From Burkholderiales bacterium (GTDB lineage Bacteria; Pseudomonadota; Gammaproteobacteria; Burkholderiales; Burkholderiaceae_C), in NCBI GenBank assembly GCA_030604135.1, contig JAUVWL010000001.1, forward strand, positions 124,001 through 188,000: a DNA stretch of 64,000 nt, in the 5' to 3' direction. The notes beneath the pieces were generated by a model, which did not search any database, was not told the origin of the DNA, and was given only the letters and a program-made list of their open reading frames with translations. The position numbers were made by a program, and so were the translations under genes. Below are positions 40,172-48,948 of the stretch, piece by piece; within the stretch, counting starts at the first letter, position 1; each line of letters opens with the position of its first letter.

Positions 40172-40900
40172 ATGAACACCTTCTCGGACAGCTTTTCGAC
40201 CGCCTTGCAGTTGCTCCTGTCTGCAGACCCGGGCCTATGGACCATTGTCATGCGGTCGCTGGCCGTCAGTGCCACGGCCTGCCTGATCGGGTGTGTCATC
40301 GGTTTGCCCCTGGGTGCCTGGCTCGGCGTGCTGCGGTTTCCCGGTCGAGGCGCGGTGCTGGTGGTGCTCAACACCTTGCTGGCCCTGCCGGCGGTGTTGG
40401 TGGGCTTGGTCATCTACCTGTTGCTCTCGCGTTCGGGGCCGTTGGGCTTTCTGGGCTGGCTGTTCAGCTTTCAGGCCATGGTGCTGGCCCAGGTGGTGCT
40501 GGTGGTGCCAGTGGTCACGGCGCTGACGCGCCAGGTGGTGGAGGATGCTGACCGGGCCAATGGCGAACAGCTGGCTTCACTGGGCGCCAGGCCCTGGTTG
40601 CGCAGCCTGATCCTGGCATGGGATGAGCGCTTTGCACTGTTGACCGTGGTGATCACGGCCTTTGGTCGCGCAATTTCAGAGGTCGGGGCGGTGATGATCG
40701 TGGGCGGCAACATCGATGGCTTCACGCGGGTCATGACCACGGCCATCGCACTGGAGACGAGCAAGGGCGACCTGCCACTGGCGTTGGGGCTCGGTCTGGT
40801 TTTGCTGGCGGTGGTGCTGCTGCTCAATGCGTTGGTTGGCTTGCTGCGCCGATGGCGTGAGCGCGCCGACACCTTGCCGTCCGGCCTGATAGCGACATGA
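40172..40900 (+). CDS. tupB: Tungstate ABC transporter permease TupB
   Basis: The 242-residue inner-membrane permease has about five to six helices and the EAA-like loop (EQLASLGARPWLRSLILAW). TupB-like features are AFGRAISEVGAVMIVGGNI and TRVMTTAIALETSKGDL. It is the first gene of tupBCA, and its stop overlaps tupC by 4 bases. The family can be specific for tungstate or, more rarely, molybdate. Confidence 0.9.
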   Translation: MNTFSDSFSTALQLLLSADPGLWTIVMRSLAVSATACLIGCVIGLPLGAWLGVLRFPGRGAVLVVLNTLLALPAVLVGLVIYLLLSRSGPLGFLGWLFSFQAMVLAQVVLVVPVVTALTRQVVEDADRANGEQLASLGARPWLRSLILAWDERFALLTVVITAFGRAISEVGAVMIVGGNIDGFTRVMTTAIALETSKGDLPLALGLGLVLLAVVLLLNALVGLLRRWRERADTLPSGLIAT

Positions 40901-41646
40901 CCGGCATGCCCACGACCGATGTGGTGGTGTCGCTGGACGGTGTGTCCGTCCGTCTGGGTTCTGCGGCGCAGGTGCCAGCACTGTCCGGCGTGAGTCTGAA
41001 GCTGCATGCCGGCGAGCGCGTGGCTCTGGTGGGCGCCAATGGCAGCGGCAAGAGCACCCTCTTGCGCAGCCTGCATGGGCTGCTGCCGCTCAGTGCAGGC
41101 CGGCTGCAATCGCTGCCGGGCGTGCGCATGGCCATGCTGTTCCAGCGGCCGCATCTGCTGCGGCTGAGCGTGCGACGCAACGTGGCGCTGGGGCTGTGGT
41201 TGTCGGGCCTGCCCTGGAAGGAGGCGGGTGTGCGTGCCGAGCAGGCGCTGGCGCGGGTGGGGCTGGACCACCTGGCTTCCCGCAATGGGCGGGCCTTGTC
41301 CGGGGGGCAACAACAACGGGTAGCGCTGGCTCGTGCCTGGGCGCTTCGCCCCGACGTCTGGTTGCTCGACGAGCCCACGGCCAGCCTGGACCCGCATGCC
41401 AAGCGCGAGGTCGAGACGCTCATTGCAGAGTTCGGGCGGGAACCTGCGGTGCCGGGCGGGCGCCCTCCGACGTTTGTCTTTGCCAGTCACAACCTGGGTC
41501 AGGTCAAGCGTCTGGCCAGTCGCGTCATCTACCTGGAGCAAGGGCGGGTGCGGGCTGATCTGCCCGTAGCCGAGTTCTTCGATCAGGGACGCCTGGCAGC
41601 GTGTTCGCCGCAGGCCAGCGAGTTTGTCAAGGGAGAATCCACGTGA
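40897..41646 (+). CDS. tupC: Tungstate ABC transporter ATP-binding protein TupC
   Basis: This ATPase of 249 residues has Walker A (GANGSGKSTLL), a Q-loop (LFQRPHLL), the ABC signature in the form ALSGGQQQRVALARA, and Walker B (VWLLDEPTASLDP). It lacks the extra C-terminal TOBE domain of ModC, consistent with the Tup system. Start and stop overlap both neighbours (ATGA and GTGA), so the three genes are coupled. Confidence 0.9.
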   Translation: MTGMPTTDVVVSLDGVSVRLGSAAQVPALSGVSLKLHAGERVALVGANGSGKSTLLRSLHGLLPLSAGRLQSLPGVRMAMLFQRPHLLRLSVRRNVALGLWLSGLPWKEAGVRAEQALARVGLDHLASRNGRALSGGQQQRVALARAWALRPDVWLLDEPTASLDPHAKREVETLIAEFGREPAVPGGRPPTFVFASHNLGQVKRLASRVIYLEQGRVRADLPVAEFFDQGRLAACSPQASEFVKGEST

Positions 41647-42485
41647 CTGCCTTCGCTTCTTTTGGTCGTGGGCTTGTACCACGGCTGCTCGCGGCTGCTC
41701 TGGTAACCACGGGCTTGCTCAGTGGCACCGCAGCACTGGCGCAGGGCAGCATTGTTGTGGCTTCGACAACGTCCACCGAGCAGTCGGGCCTGTTCGGTCA
41801 TATCCTGCCTCGGTTCAAGCAGGCCACCGGCATCGATGTCAAGGTGGTGGCACTGGGCACGGGCCAGGCGATCGACATGGCGCGCCGCGGTGACGCCGAC
41901 GTGCTGTTCGTGCACGACAAGGTGGCCGAGGAGAAGTTCGTGGCCGATGGCTTTGGTGTCAAGCGGCTGGAGGTGATGTACAACGACTTCCTGCTGGTGG
42001 GGCCCAGGGCCGATCCGGTTGGCACCAAAGGCTCGGATGTGGTGGCGGCGCTCAAGAAGGTGGCTGCGGCCAACGCGCCCTTCATTTCCCGAGGTGACAA
42101 GAGCGGTACCCACGCTGCCGAACTTCGCTTCTGGAAGATGACGGAAACCGATGCCAACAAGGGACGTGGCTACAGGGAGTGTGGTTGCGGCATGGGACCG
42201 GCGCTGAACATGGCGGCGTCCAGTGGAGCCTATGTGCTGACCGATCGCGGTACCTGGCTCAACTTCAGGAACCGGGCGGATCTGGACGTTCTGGTCCAGG
42301 GCGACCAGCGCCTGTTCAACCAGTACGGCGTGATGCTGGTCAGCAGCGCCAGGCATCCGCATGTCAGGACCAGTGCTGGCCAGAAATTCATCGACTGGGT
42401 GACGGGCCCGGCCGGACAGGCAGTGATCGCCAGCTACAAGATCGGTGGCGAGCAGCTGTTCTTTCCCAACGCGCAGAAGCCTTGA
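41643..42485 (+). CDS. tupA: Tungstate-binding periplasmic protein TupA
   Basis: The substrate-binding protein has the TupA hallmark ASTTSTEQSGLFGHILPRF near its mature N-terminus and the SRGDKSGTHAAELRFWK motif that contacts the oxyanion. A signal peptide ends at about ALAQ (residue 34). The start is GTG 41643, overlapping the tupC stop as GTGA, giving 280 residues; the track's upstream ATG lies inside tupC. Tungstate could serve W enzymes built with the cofactor pathway at 1-4 kb. Confidence 0.93.
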   Translation: MTAFASFGRGLVPRLLAAALVTTGLLSGTAALAQGSIVVASTTSTEQSGLFGHILPRFKQATGIDVKVVALGTGQAIDMARRGDADVLFVHDKVAEEKFVADGFGVKRLEVMYNDFLLVGPRADPVGTKGSDVVAALKKVAAANAPFISRGDKSGTHAAELRFWKMTETDANKGRGYRECGCGMGPALNMAASSGAYVLTDRGTWLNFRNRADLDVLVQGDQRLFNQYGVMLVSSARHPHVRTSAGQKFIDWVTGPAGQAVIASYKIGGEQLFFPNAQKP

Positions 42486-42644
42486 CGGCGATGAAGCCCA
42501 TGATGGACATAACCCTGTTCCATTTCTGAACACAGGTCAGCCGATGTTGGCATGGCATGCTTCTTGTTGCAGGATCGGGGATGAGACAGCGTGCGATCGC
42601 CTGCGGGGGATCGTTTGCCACAGCGACATGTTGCGGAGACAACC

Positions 42645-44738
42645 ATGAATCCACGAGCCATCTTCGTTCCTACTGCTTTACAAGCAGCCATCTGGCTGGC
42701 CCTCACCGGTACCGCACAGGCACAGGTGGTCTTGCAGGAGGTGGTGGTCACCGCCAACCGCCAGGAGCAGCAGAGCTTTGACGCTCCCGCAGCCATTCAG
42801 GCGGTGGGGCGCGATGTGATCGAGGCGGCTGGACCGCAGGTCAACCTGTCGGAGTCGCTCAACCGGGTGCCGGGCATCACGGTGCTGAATCGCCAGAACT
42901 ACGCCCAGGATTTGCAGCTGTCGATTCGCGGATCCGGATCACGTTCGCCTTTCGGCATTCGTGGCTCGCGGCTGATCGTGGACGGCATTCCGGCCACCAT
43001 GCCCGACGGGCAGGGCCAGGCCTCGACGATCAGCCTGCCGTCTGCGGGTCGCATCGAGGTACTGCGGGGGCCGCTGGCCCAGCTGTATGGCAACTCGTCG
43101 GCGGGCGTGGTGCAGGTGTTCACGGCCGACGGGCCCGAAAAGCCGGAATTGCGGGGCAGCCTCGACGCCGGGTCGAACGGCCTTCGCCGCTGGGGTCTGC
43201 AGACGGCTGGACAGCAGGGGGCGGTCAACTACGTGCTTGATCTAAGTGACTTTCGCACCGACGGCTGGCGCCAGAACAGCGCGGCTGAGCGGCAGCATCT
43301 CAACGCCCGCCTGCGCACGCCACTGGGCGAGCGGACCCGCCTGACCTTGGTGGCCAACGTGTTTGACCAGCCGGTCTCGGGCGACCCCCTGGGTCTGACC
43401 CGGGCACAGCTGGCCGAGAACCCTCGCCAGGCGGACATCCGGTCGACCGAGTACCAGGCGGGCAAGGATGTGTCGCAGCGGCAGCTCGGGCTGGTGCTGG
43501 ACCAGAAGCTGGACGACCGCAGTGAGCTGATGGCCCGGGTGTACGCCGGGCAGCGCGACCTGGACAACCGGTTGTCGATTCCGCTGGTGGCGCAGCAGGC
43601 CCCCACAGCGGCTGGCGGCATCGTCGACCTGGATCGGCAATACAGCGGGGCCGGCCTACGTTACAGCCGGAGCACGCCGCTCGGACAGGGGCAACTGAGT
43701 TACAGCGTCGGGCTGGACGTGGAGCGCATGAGCGAGCGCCGGCGGGGCTTCATCAACAACTTCGGGTCCCGGGGTGAGCTCAAGCGGGACGAGGACGATA
43801 CCGTGCAGAGCACCGGTGTCTACGCCCAGGCCGACTGGGCCATCAACGAGGACTGGAGTGCCGTGGCCGGTCTGAGGGCCAACCGGGTGCGCTTCGAGGT
43901 GGAGGACTTCTTCGTTCGGCCGGGCAACCCGGACGACAGCGGTCAGGCCCGGTTCTCGGCCACCAACCCGGTGATCGGTTTCACACGGCATCTGGGTCCG
44001 GACAGCAACCTGTATGTCAACATGGGCCGTGGCTTTGAAACACCGACCTTCACCGAACTGGCCTACAGAACCGGTGGCAGTGGACCCAACCTCGACCTGA
44101 AAGCGGCCCGAAGCACCCATGTCGAGCTGGGCTACAAGACCCGCCTGACGGCGCAGCAGCGGCTGGATGTGGCCTTGTTCCACATCGGGACCACGAACGA
44201 GATCGTGGTGGCTTCCAGCAGTGGCGGTCGCACCATCTACACCAACGCGGGCAAGACGCGGCGCTCGGGCATCGAGGTGGCGCACAGCGCACAGTGGACA
44301 CCCGAGTGGCAGACCCACCTGGCCTTCTCGACCTTGAATGCCCGCTTTGCCGACGCCTTTGCCAGCAGCAGCGGTGCGCAGGTGCCCAAGGGAAACCGCA
44401 TACCCGGCACGCTGGACCGTCAGCTGTTTGCCGAGCTGGCTTGGAAGCCGCAGGCCTTGCCAGGTCTGACCAGCGCGCTGGAGGTGGTGCACCTGGGTCG
44501 CATGGCGGTGGATGACCTCAATTCCGACCGCACAGATGCGGCCACGGTGTTCAACCTGCGTCTGGGTTGGGAGCAGCCGGTGGGCAACTGGCGCTTCAGG
44601 TCCTACCTGCGCCTGGACAACCTGGCCGACAAGGCCTATGTGGGTTCGGTCATTGCGAATGAAGGCAACCGCCGCTTCTTTGAGCCGGCCCCCGGGCGGC
44701 AGTGGGGTGTGGGTGCGAGTCTGAGCTACGCCTTCTGA
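42645..44738 (+). CDS. TonB-dependent outer-membrane receptor resembling PqqU (YncD)
   Basis: The 697-residue protein has a signal peptide (to about AQA, residue 26), a TonB-box-like start (EVVVTANRQEQQ), a plug domain and a 22-strand-type barrel ending in aromatic SYAF. As I recall E. coli YncD, renamed PqqU as the PQQ receptor, long stretches match: NRQNYAQDLQLSIRG, VDGIPATMPDGQGQ, RGFETPT, SSSGGRTIY, NAGKTRR and AYVGSVI. It lies directly upstream of the PQQ-linked operons. PQQ uptake is the best guess; a metal or lanthanide chelate is the alternative. No exact TonB gene is seen here. Confidence 0.85.
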   Translation: MNPRAIFVPTALQAAIWLALTGTAQAQVVLQEVVVTANRQEQQSFDAPAAIQAVGRDVIEAAGPQVNLSESLNRVPGITVLNRQNYAQDLQLSIRGSGSRSPFGIRGSRLIVDGIPATMPDGQGQASTISLPSAGRIEVLRGPLAQLYGNSSAGVVQVFTADGPEKPELRGSLDAGSNGLRRWGLQTAGQQGAVNYVLDLSDFRTDGWRQNSAAERQHLNARLRTPLGERTRLTLVANVFDQPVSGDPLGLTRAQLAENPRQADIRSTEYQAGKDVSQRQLGLVLDQKLDDRSELMARVYAGQRDLDNRLSIPLVAQQAPTAAGGIVDLDRQYSGAGLRYSRSTPLGQGQLSYSVGLDVERMSERRRGFINNFGSRGELKRDEDDTVQSTGVYAQADWAINEDWSAVAGLRANRVRFEVEDFFVRPGNPDDSGQARFSATNPVIGFTRHLGPDSNLYVNMGRGFETPTFTELAYRTGGSGPNLDLKAARSTHVELGYKTRLTAQQRLDVALFHIGTTNEIVVASSSGGRTIYTNAGKTRRSGIEVAHSAQWTPEWQTHLAFSTLNARFADAFASSSGAQVPKGNRIPGTLDRQLFAELAWKPQALPGLTSALEVVHLGRMAVDDLNSDRTDAATVFNLRLGWEQPVGNWRFRSYLRLDNLADKAYVGSVIANEGNRRFFEPAPGRQWGVGASLSYAF

Positions 44739-44749
44739 GCGCGCCGGGA

Positions 44750-45499
44750 TCAGGCAAGCGCCTGACCCGGCGCGAGCTGGCGCAGTACCTCGGCATGAAA
44801 GTCGGGTTCGGTGGCGCCGGCCATGAAGGTGTCGATCGGACCGTCGAAGCGCATCTGGCCCTGGTGTAGCAGCAGCAGCCGGTCGGCCCCGCGCGCTTCT
44901 TCAATCAGGTGGGTGGCCCAGAGCACGGCCATGCCCCGGTTGCGGCACAGGGTCTGCATGGTGGTCAGCAGCTGCTGGCGCGAGGCCGGGTCTAGCCCGA
45001 CGGTGGCTTCGTCCATCAGCAGCACGCGCGGCTCGTGCAGCAGAGCCCGCACCAGTTCCACCTTGCGTCGGTTGCCGCCCGACAGCGCCCGCACCACAGC
45101 GCCGGCCTGCGTACCCAGCCCCAGGGTTTGCAGGTGGTGTTCAATGCGCTGCCTGGCCAGGCGGCGCGGGATGCCGTGCAGGTCGGTGTGGAACAGCAGG
45201 TTGGCCCGCACCGTCAGGTCCAGGTCAAGCGCCATCTGCTGGAACACCACACCCAGACCCGCCAGCGCACGCGCCGGTTCCCTTCGCATGTCATGCCCGA
45301 GCACCTGCACCTCGCCCTTGTCCGGGCTGAACAGACCGGTGAGCAACTGCAGCAGGGTGGACTTGCCAGCCCCGTTGGGGCCCAGCAGGGCCACCATCTC
45401 ACCCGACTGGAGCGTGAGGCTCACATCTTTCAGGGCCGGCTTGCCGCCATAGGACTTGTGCAGGCCGGTGGCACTCAGCAGGGTTTGCGGCCCGGTCAT
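44750..45499 (-). CDS. PQQ-associated ABC transporter ATP-binding protein
   Basis: The real gene is the last 249 codons of the track ORF. Walker A (GPNGAGKSTLLQLL), signature (RALSGGNRRKVELVRA) and Walker B (RVLLMDEATVGLDP) are intact; this resembles the ATPases found with PQQ-dependent alcohol oxidation (TIGR03864 type, from memory). Its likely permease is at 48.9 kb in the opposite operon. It overlaps the upstream Bug-type gene by 4 bases. Whether the system exports or imports something is not known; the permease is of the ABC-2, exporter-like type. Confidence 0.88.
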   Translation of the reverse strand: MTGPQTLLSATGLHKSYGGKPALKDVSLTLQSGEMVALLGPNGAGKSTLLQLLTGLFSPDKGEVQVLGHDMRREPARALAGLGVVFQQMALDLDLTVRANLLFHTDLHGIPRRLARQRIEHHLQTLGLGTQAGAVVRALSGGNRRKVELVRALLHEPRVLLMDEATVGLDPASRQQLLTTMQTLCRNRGMAVLWATHLIEEARGADRLLLLHQGQMRFDGPIDTFMAGATEPDFHAEVLRQLAPGQALA

Positions 45500-46476
45500 C
45501 GGTCGGTCTCGCTTCGGTGGAGCAGGTTCATGCGGGCAAGAAGGCTGCGTTCGCGGGCCACGGTGGCCAGCAGGGCGCGCCGGTAGTCCTGGGTATTCAG
45601 GTAATCGAGTTGCTGATCGTAGCGCGCCAGGGCCTGGCGGTGCCGTTCGGTGTGCATGGCCGCGCGAAAGGCGTCGTGCAGACGCTGGATGACGAGCTCG
45701 GGTGTGCCGGCTGGTGCGGCCAGGCCCCACGGCGAGGTGTACACCGCTTGCGGGTAGCCCATTTCGACCAGTGTCGGCACGTCGGGCCAGCGGGGGCTGC
45801 GTTGGGCACTGAAGATGCCCAGCAGGCGCAGCTTGCCCTGGTCCACCCACGGGGCGAAGCCGGTCGAGTTGACGCCGGCCATCAGTTGCCCGCCAGCCAC
45901 CGCCAGCATCTGGTCGGCCGTGCCCTTGTAGGGCACATGAACGTAGCGCACGCCTTGACCGAGCAGGATCTCCTCCATGGCCAGATGGGCGGTGGTACCG
46001 ATGCCGGTGGAGCCCAGCAGCAGTTCGCCCGGGTGCCGCAAGGCCCAGTCGATCATGTCCTGCAGGCTGCGCCAGGCGCTGGCCGCTGGCACCAGGATGC
46101 CGAAGGTGGTGCCCGAGACCTGAACGATGGGGCTGAAATCCTCCAGCGGGTTCCAGGGGACCGCGTGCATCAGGGCGTGGCGGTAGACGGTGATGGGCAC
46201 CTGGCCGATGGTGTAGCCGTCGGACTCGGCCATTTTCAGCGCTGGTGCGACCTGTGTGCCGGCCGCGCCCGGCCGGTTGATCACGATGAGGCGCTGGCCG
46301 AGCAGGGGCTCGGCTTCCTCGCACAGGATGCGCAGGGTCAGGTCGGTGGCGCCACCGGCGGGCCAGGGAACGATCAGCTGGATGGGACGGTCCGGCCAGC
46401 CGGAGGGGGCTGCCTGTGTGCCGGGGACCATGCAGGCCGAGGCCAGCAGGCCGCCCAGCAGACGTCGCCGAGACAT
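45496..46476 (-). CDS. Bug-family (tripartite tricarboxylate type) periplasmic binding protein
   Basis: This solute-binding protein of 326 residues from ATG 46476 starts with MSRRRLLGGLLASACMVPGTQA, a signal peptide with an RRR run and possible Cys. The mature part has the Bug core (WPDRPIQLIVPWPAGGATDLTLRIL, VINRPGAAGT, VHVPYKGTADQMLAVAGGQLMAG). Bug proteins are very common in this order and usually bind organic acids. Here it is translationally coupled to the PQQ-linked ABC ATPase, without TctA/TctB genes, so it may supply or sense the substrate of the alcohol pathway. Confidence 0.88.
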   Translation of the reverse strand: MSRRRLLGGLLASACMVPGTQAAPSGWPDRPIQLIVPWPAGGATDLTLRILCEEAEPLLGQRLIVINRPGAAGTQVAPALKMAESDGYTIGQVPITVYRHALMHAVPWNPLEDFSPIVQVSGTTFGILVPAASAWRSLQDMIDWALRHPGELLLGSTGIGTTAHLAMEEILLGQGVRYVHVPYKGTADQMLAVAGGQLMAGVNSTGFAPWVDQGKLRLLGIFSAQRSPRWPDVPTLVEMGYPQAVYTSPWGLAAPAGTPELVIQRLHDAFRAAMHTERHRQALARYDQQLDYLNTQDYRRALLATVARERSLLARMNLLHRSETDR

Positions 46477-46539
46477 GCGGGTTTCCCCTGTGTCATTTCG
46501 GAGCGTTGCAGGAGGCGTTCGGTGTGGCATATTGGTTCG

Positions 46540-46554
46540 GCAAGTGAGGGCCCG
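46540..46554 (-). promoter_or_regulatory. Weak candidate sigma-54 promoter of the Bug/ATPase operon
   Basis: On the minus strand the sequence CGGGCC-ctcac-TTGC keeps the GG-N10-GC spacing and the -12 TTGC, but the -24 box is poor. It lies 64 bases before the Bug gene and opposite to a better -24/-12 promoter at 46674. Confidence 0.25.
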
Positions 46555-46673
46555 GTATCTGGTGTGCCCCGGGGGCGTGGATAAGCAGTCATTCCTGCCG
46601 TGCGGCAGGCATGGGGTCCGCCTGTGCCGATCAGTGGGTGCGCGCCTGCCCGCAAGAACCGTTCCCGTGCGGG

Positions 46674-46688
46674 TGGCACCGAATTTGC
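46674..46688 (+). promoter_or_regulatory. Sigma-54 (-24/-12) promoter of the beta-propeller/ABC operon
   Basis: TGGCAC-cgaat-TTGC matches the consensus TGGCAC-N5-TTGC at every fixed position, with GG-N10-GC spacing. It lies 63 bases before the ATG at 46751. A GTGTCA motif occurs upstream at 46490. Confidence 0.8.
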
Positions 46689-46750
46689 TGAAAGACCCTG
46701 CCAGGCCAGGAGAAGGCCAGGGCGAACCGAAAACCCAAGGAGACACACCG

Positions 46751-47752
46751 ATGAGCCTTTCTCGCCGATCCTTTCATTCACTCAGCCGCCTGGGGCTGTG
46801 CCTGCTGCTGGCGGGCATCGGCCTGGGGGCACAGGCCCAGCCGGGCAGCACGGTCTATGTGTCCAGCGAGAAGGACAAGAAGATCTACATGTTCAATGCC
46901 AAGGGCGACCGCATCGGCGCCATCGACACCTGCGAGCGTCCGCGCCACATGGTGTTCAGCCTGGACAGGAAGACCATGTACGTGTGCTGCGGCAACAGCA
47001 ACGAGCTGGGCATCATCGACGTGGCCACGAACAAGATGGTCCGCACCATGGAGCTGGGCGAAAGCCCGGAAATCTTCGATTTCAACAGCGACCAGAGCAT
47101 CATTTACGTGTCGATCGAGGACGACAACGTGATGGCCGCCTATGACATGGCCACCGGCAAGGAGCTGTTCACGGTCGCCACCGGGGGTGAGCCCGAGGGC
47201 ATTTACGTCACCAAGGACAACAAGTTTGCCTACGTCACCTCCGAGGTGGCCAACGTGGTCCATGTGATCGACCTGAACAGCCGCAAGGTGGTCAAGGACA
47301 TCAAGGTGGGCAAGCGACCGCGTCGCTTCATGCCTGCGGCCAATGGCGCCGAGCTGTGGGTGAGTGACGAGCTGAGCAACTCGGTCAGCATCATCGACAT
47401 GGCCAGCCAGGCGGTCAAACACACGGTGGTGTTCAAGGTGCAGGGCTTCCGTGATTCGGATGTGATGCCGGTGGGCATGGTGCCCAGCCTGGATGGCAAG
47501 AGCATGTGGGTGGGGCTGGGTCGCGCCAACCACGTGGCCGAGGTGGATGTGGCCACGCGACAGGTCAAGCAGCTGGTGCTGGCTGGCCAGCGTGCCTGGG
47601 GTGTCGACCTCAGCCCGGATGGCAAGACGCTGTACGTGGCCAACGGCCTGTCGGACGACATGACCATCATCGATGTTTCGTCGGCCAGGGCCAGGCCGGT
47701 GCGAACGGTGTCGGTCGGCCGGGTGCCGCACTCGGTGCTGGTGAGCCGATGA
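46751..47752 (+). CDS. PQQ-dependent-catabolism-associated YVTN beta-propeller protein
   Basis: The 333-residue periplasmic protein has a signal peptide ending near GAQAQ (residue 30), then seven-bladed YVTN-type repeats (GSTVYVSSEKDKKIYMFNAKGDRIGAI, KTLYVANGLSDDMTIIDV). It resembles the propeller proteins that accompany PQQ-dependent dehydrogenases (TIGR03866 type, from memory). ATG 46751 has AAGGAG upstream; the track start is far too early. It opens an operon of five coupled genes that ends with MBL1. It probably binds a partner or product in the periplasm; no enzymatic motif is seen. Confidence 0.9.
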   Translation: MSLSRRSFHSLSRLGLCLLLAGIGLGAQAQPGSTVYVSSEKDKKIYMFNAKGDRIGAIDTCERPRHMVFSLDRKTMYVCCGNSNELGIIDVATNKMVRTMELGESPEIFDFNSDQSIIYVSIEDDNVMAAYDMATGKELFTVATGGEPEGIYVTKDNKFAYVTSEVANVVHVIDLNSRKVVKDIKVGKRPRRFMPAANGAELWVSDELSNSVSIIDMASQAVKHTVVFKVQGFRDSDVMPVGMVPSLDGKSMWVGLGRANHVAEVDVATRQVKQLVLAGQRAWGVDLSPDGKTLYVANGLSDDMTIIDVSSARARPVRTVSVGRVPHSVLVSR

Positions 47753-48948
47753 GGGCAGGGCGCTGCTGGTGGCTGGCCGGCTGTCTGGCACTGGCCAGCG
47801 CCTGGCCTGCGCTGCAGGCCTGGGCCGCCACGCAGGTGCCGGTGGCGGTGGTGTCGCTGGAGCGCGACCCCCGCTACGCACCCCGCCGCGCGGAGCGTGC
47901 CTACCCGGGTCACCCCACCACGCCCGCCATCGAAGGCGTTCGACTGGCAGCGTCTGACTCGGCCTATGAGCTGGGCACGCAGGACCTGGCACTGGACATC
48001 AAAGCTTTCCCCCTGGCCGGTGCCGACGATCTGGGACCGTTGTTGCAGCGGCTCAAGGCAGCCAGGGTCCAGCATGTGGTGGCCGACCTGCCGGTGCCCA
48101 TGCTGCGCGAACTCGCGCGTCAGGCGCCACAGGTTCTCGGGCCGACGCTGTTGTTCAACGTGTCGCAGGACGCTGACGCCTTGCGCGGTGCGGACTGCCA
48201 GCCCCACCTGTTGCACACCTACCCGAGCCGCGCCATGACGGGCGACGCCCTGACGCAGTACCTGGCCTCGCGCCGCTGGACCAAGGTGCTGGTGTTGCAC
48301 GGCCCACTGGAAGACGATGCGGTGCAGCTGGAGGCCTTCAGGCGCTCGGCCAAACGCTTTGGCATCCAGATCGTGCAGGAGCGGCCGTTCAAGATCAGCG
48401 GTGATCCCCGGGAAAGAGACCTCGGCAATCTGCGCCTGCTCACCGGCGACAGGCAACACGAGGTGGTGGTGGTGATCGACAGCGATGGCGAGTTTGCGCG
48501 CACCGTGCCCTACGCCACCCAGTGGCCGAGACCGGTGGCGGGCGCGGCCGGCCTGGTGCCCCTGGCCTGGCACCCGCAGTGGGAACGGCATGGCGCGCCC
48601 CAGCTGACGCGGCGTTTCCTGCGCCAGACCCAGCGGGCCATGCAGGGGCATGACTGGGCGGCCTGGATGGCCGGTCGCGCCATTGCCGCGGCGGTGCTGG
48701 CCCAGCCCAAGGCCGGCGCAGCGGCGCAGCTGCAGGCCTTGCGCAGCGGTGCGGTCACGCTGGACGGTTTCAAGGGCAAGGCGCTCACCTTCAGACCGTG
48801 GGACGGGCAGTTGCGCCAGCCGGTGTTCCTGACGCACGGTGATGGCGTCATTGGCATGGCGCCCCTGGACGGCGTGTTGCACCCGACCGAAACCATGGAC
48901 ACCCTGGGTGTCGACCGCGCGGAGAGTGCATGCAAGGCCCGCCCATAG
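47749..48948 (+). CDS. PQQ-associated ABC transporter substrate-binding protein
   Basis: This 399-residue protein starts at ATG 47749, overlapping the previous stop by 4 bases. A signal peptide ends near AWA (residue 25). The body has a type I periplasmic-binding fold (VPVAVVSLERDPRYAPRR, VVADLPVPMLRELARQ, VLVLHGPLEDDAVQLEAFRRSAKRFGI), like branched-chain amino acid binding proteins. It matches the PQQ_ABC_bind type found next to quinoprotein genes. The ligand is unknown; it need not deliver a nutrient, because the permease is exporter-like. Confidence 0.88.
   Translation: MRAGRCWWLAGCLALASAWPALQAWAATQVPVAVVSLERDPRYAPRRAERAYPGHPTTPAIEGVRLAASDSAYELGTQDLALDIKAFPLAGADDLGPLLQRLKAARVQHVVADLPVPMLRELARQAPQVLGPTLLFNVSQDADALRGADCQPHLLHTYPSRAMTGDALTQYLASRRWTKVLVLHGPLEDDAVQLEAFRRSAKRFGIQIVQERPFKISGDPRERDLGNLRLLTGDRQHEVVVVIDSDGEFARTVPYATQWPRPVAGAAGLVPLAWHPQWERHGAPQLTRRFLRQTQRAMQGHDWAAWMAGRAIAAAVLAQPKAGAAAQLQALRSGAVTLDGFKGKALTFRPWDGQLRQPVFLTHGDGVIGMAPLDGVLHPTETMDTLGVDRAESACKARP

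Noticed and set aside
42548-42567. Sigma-54-like TGGCAT-gcttc-TTGT before the PqqU-like receptor
   Set aside because: The -12 element has GT instead of the nearly invariant GC, so it was not called, although the neighbouring operons have good sites.
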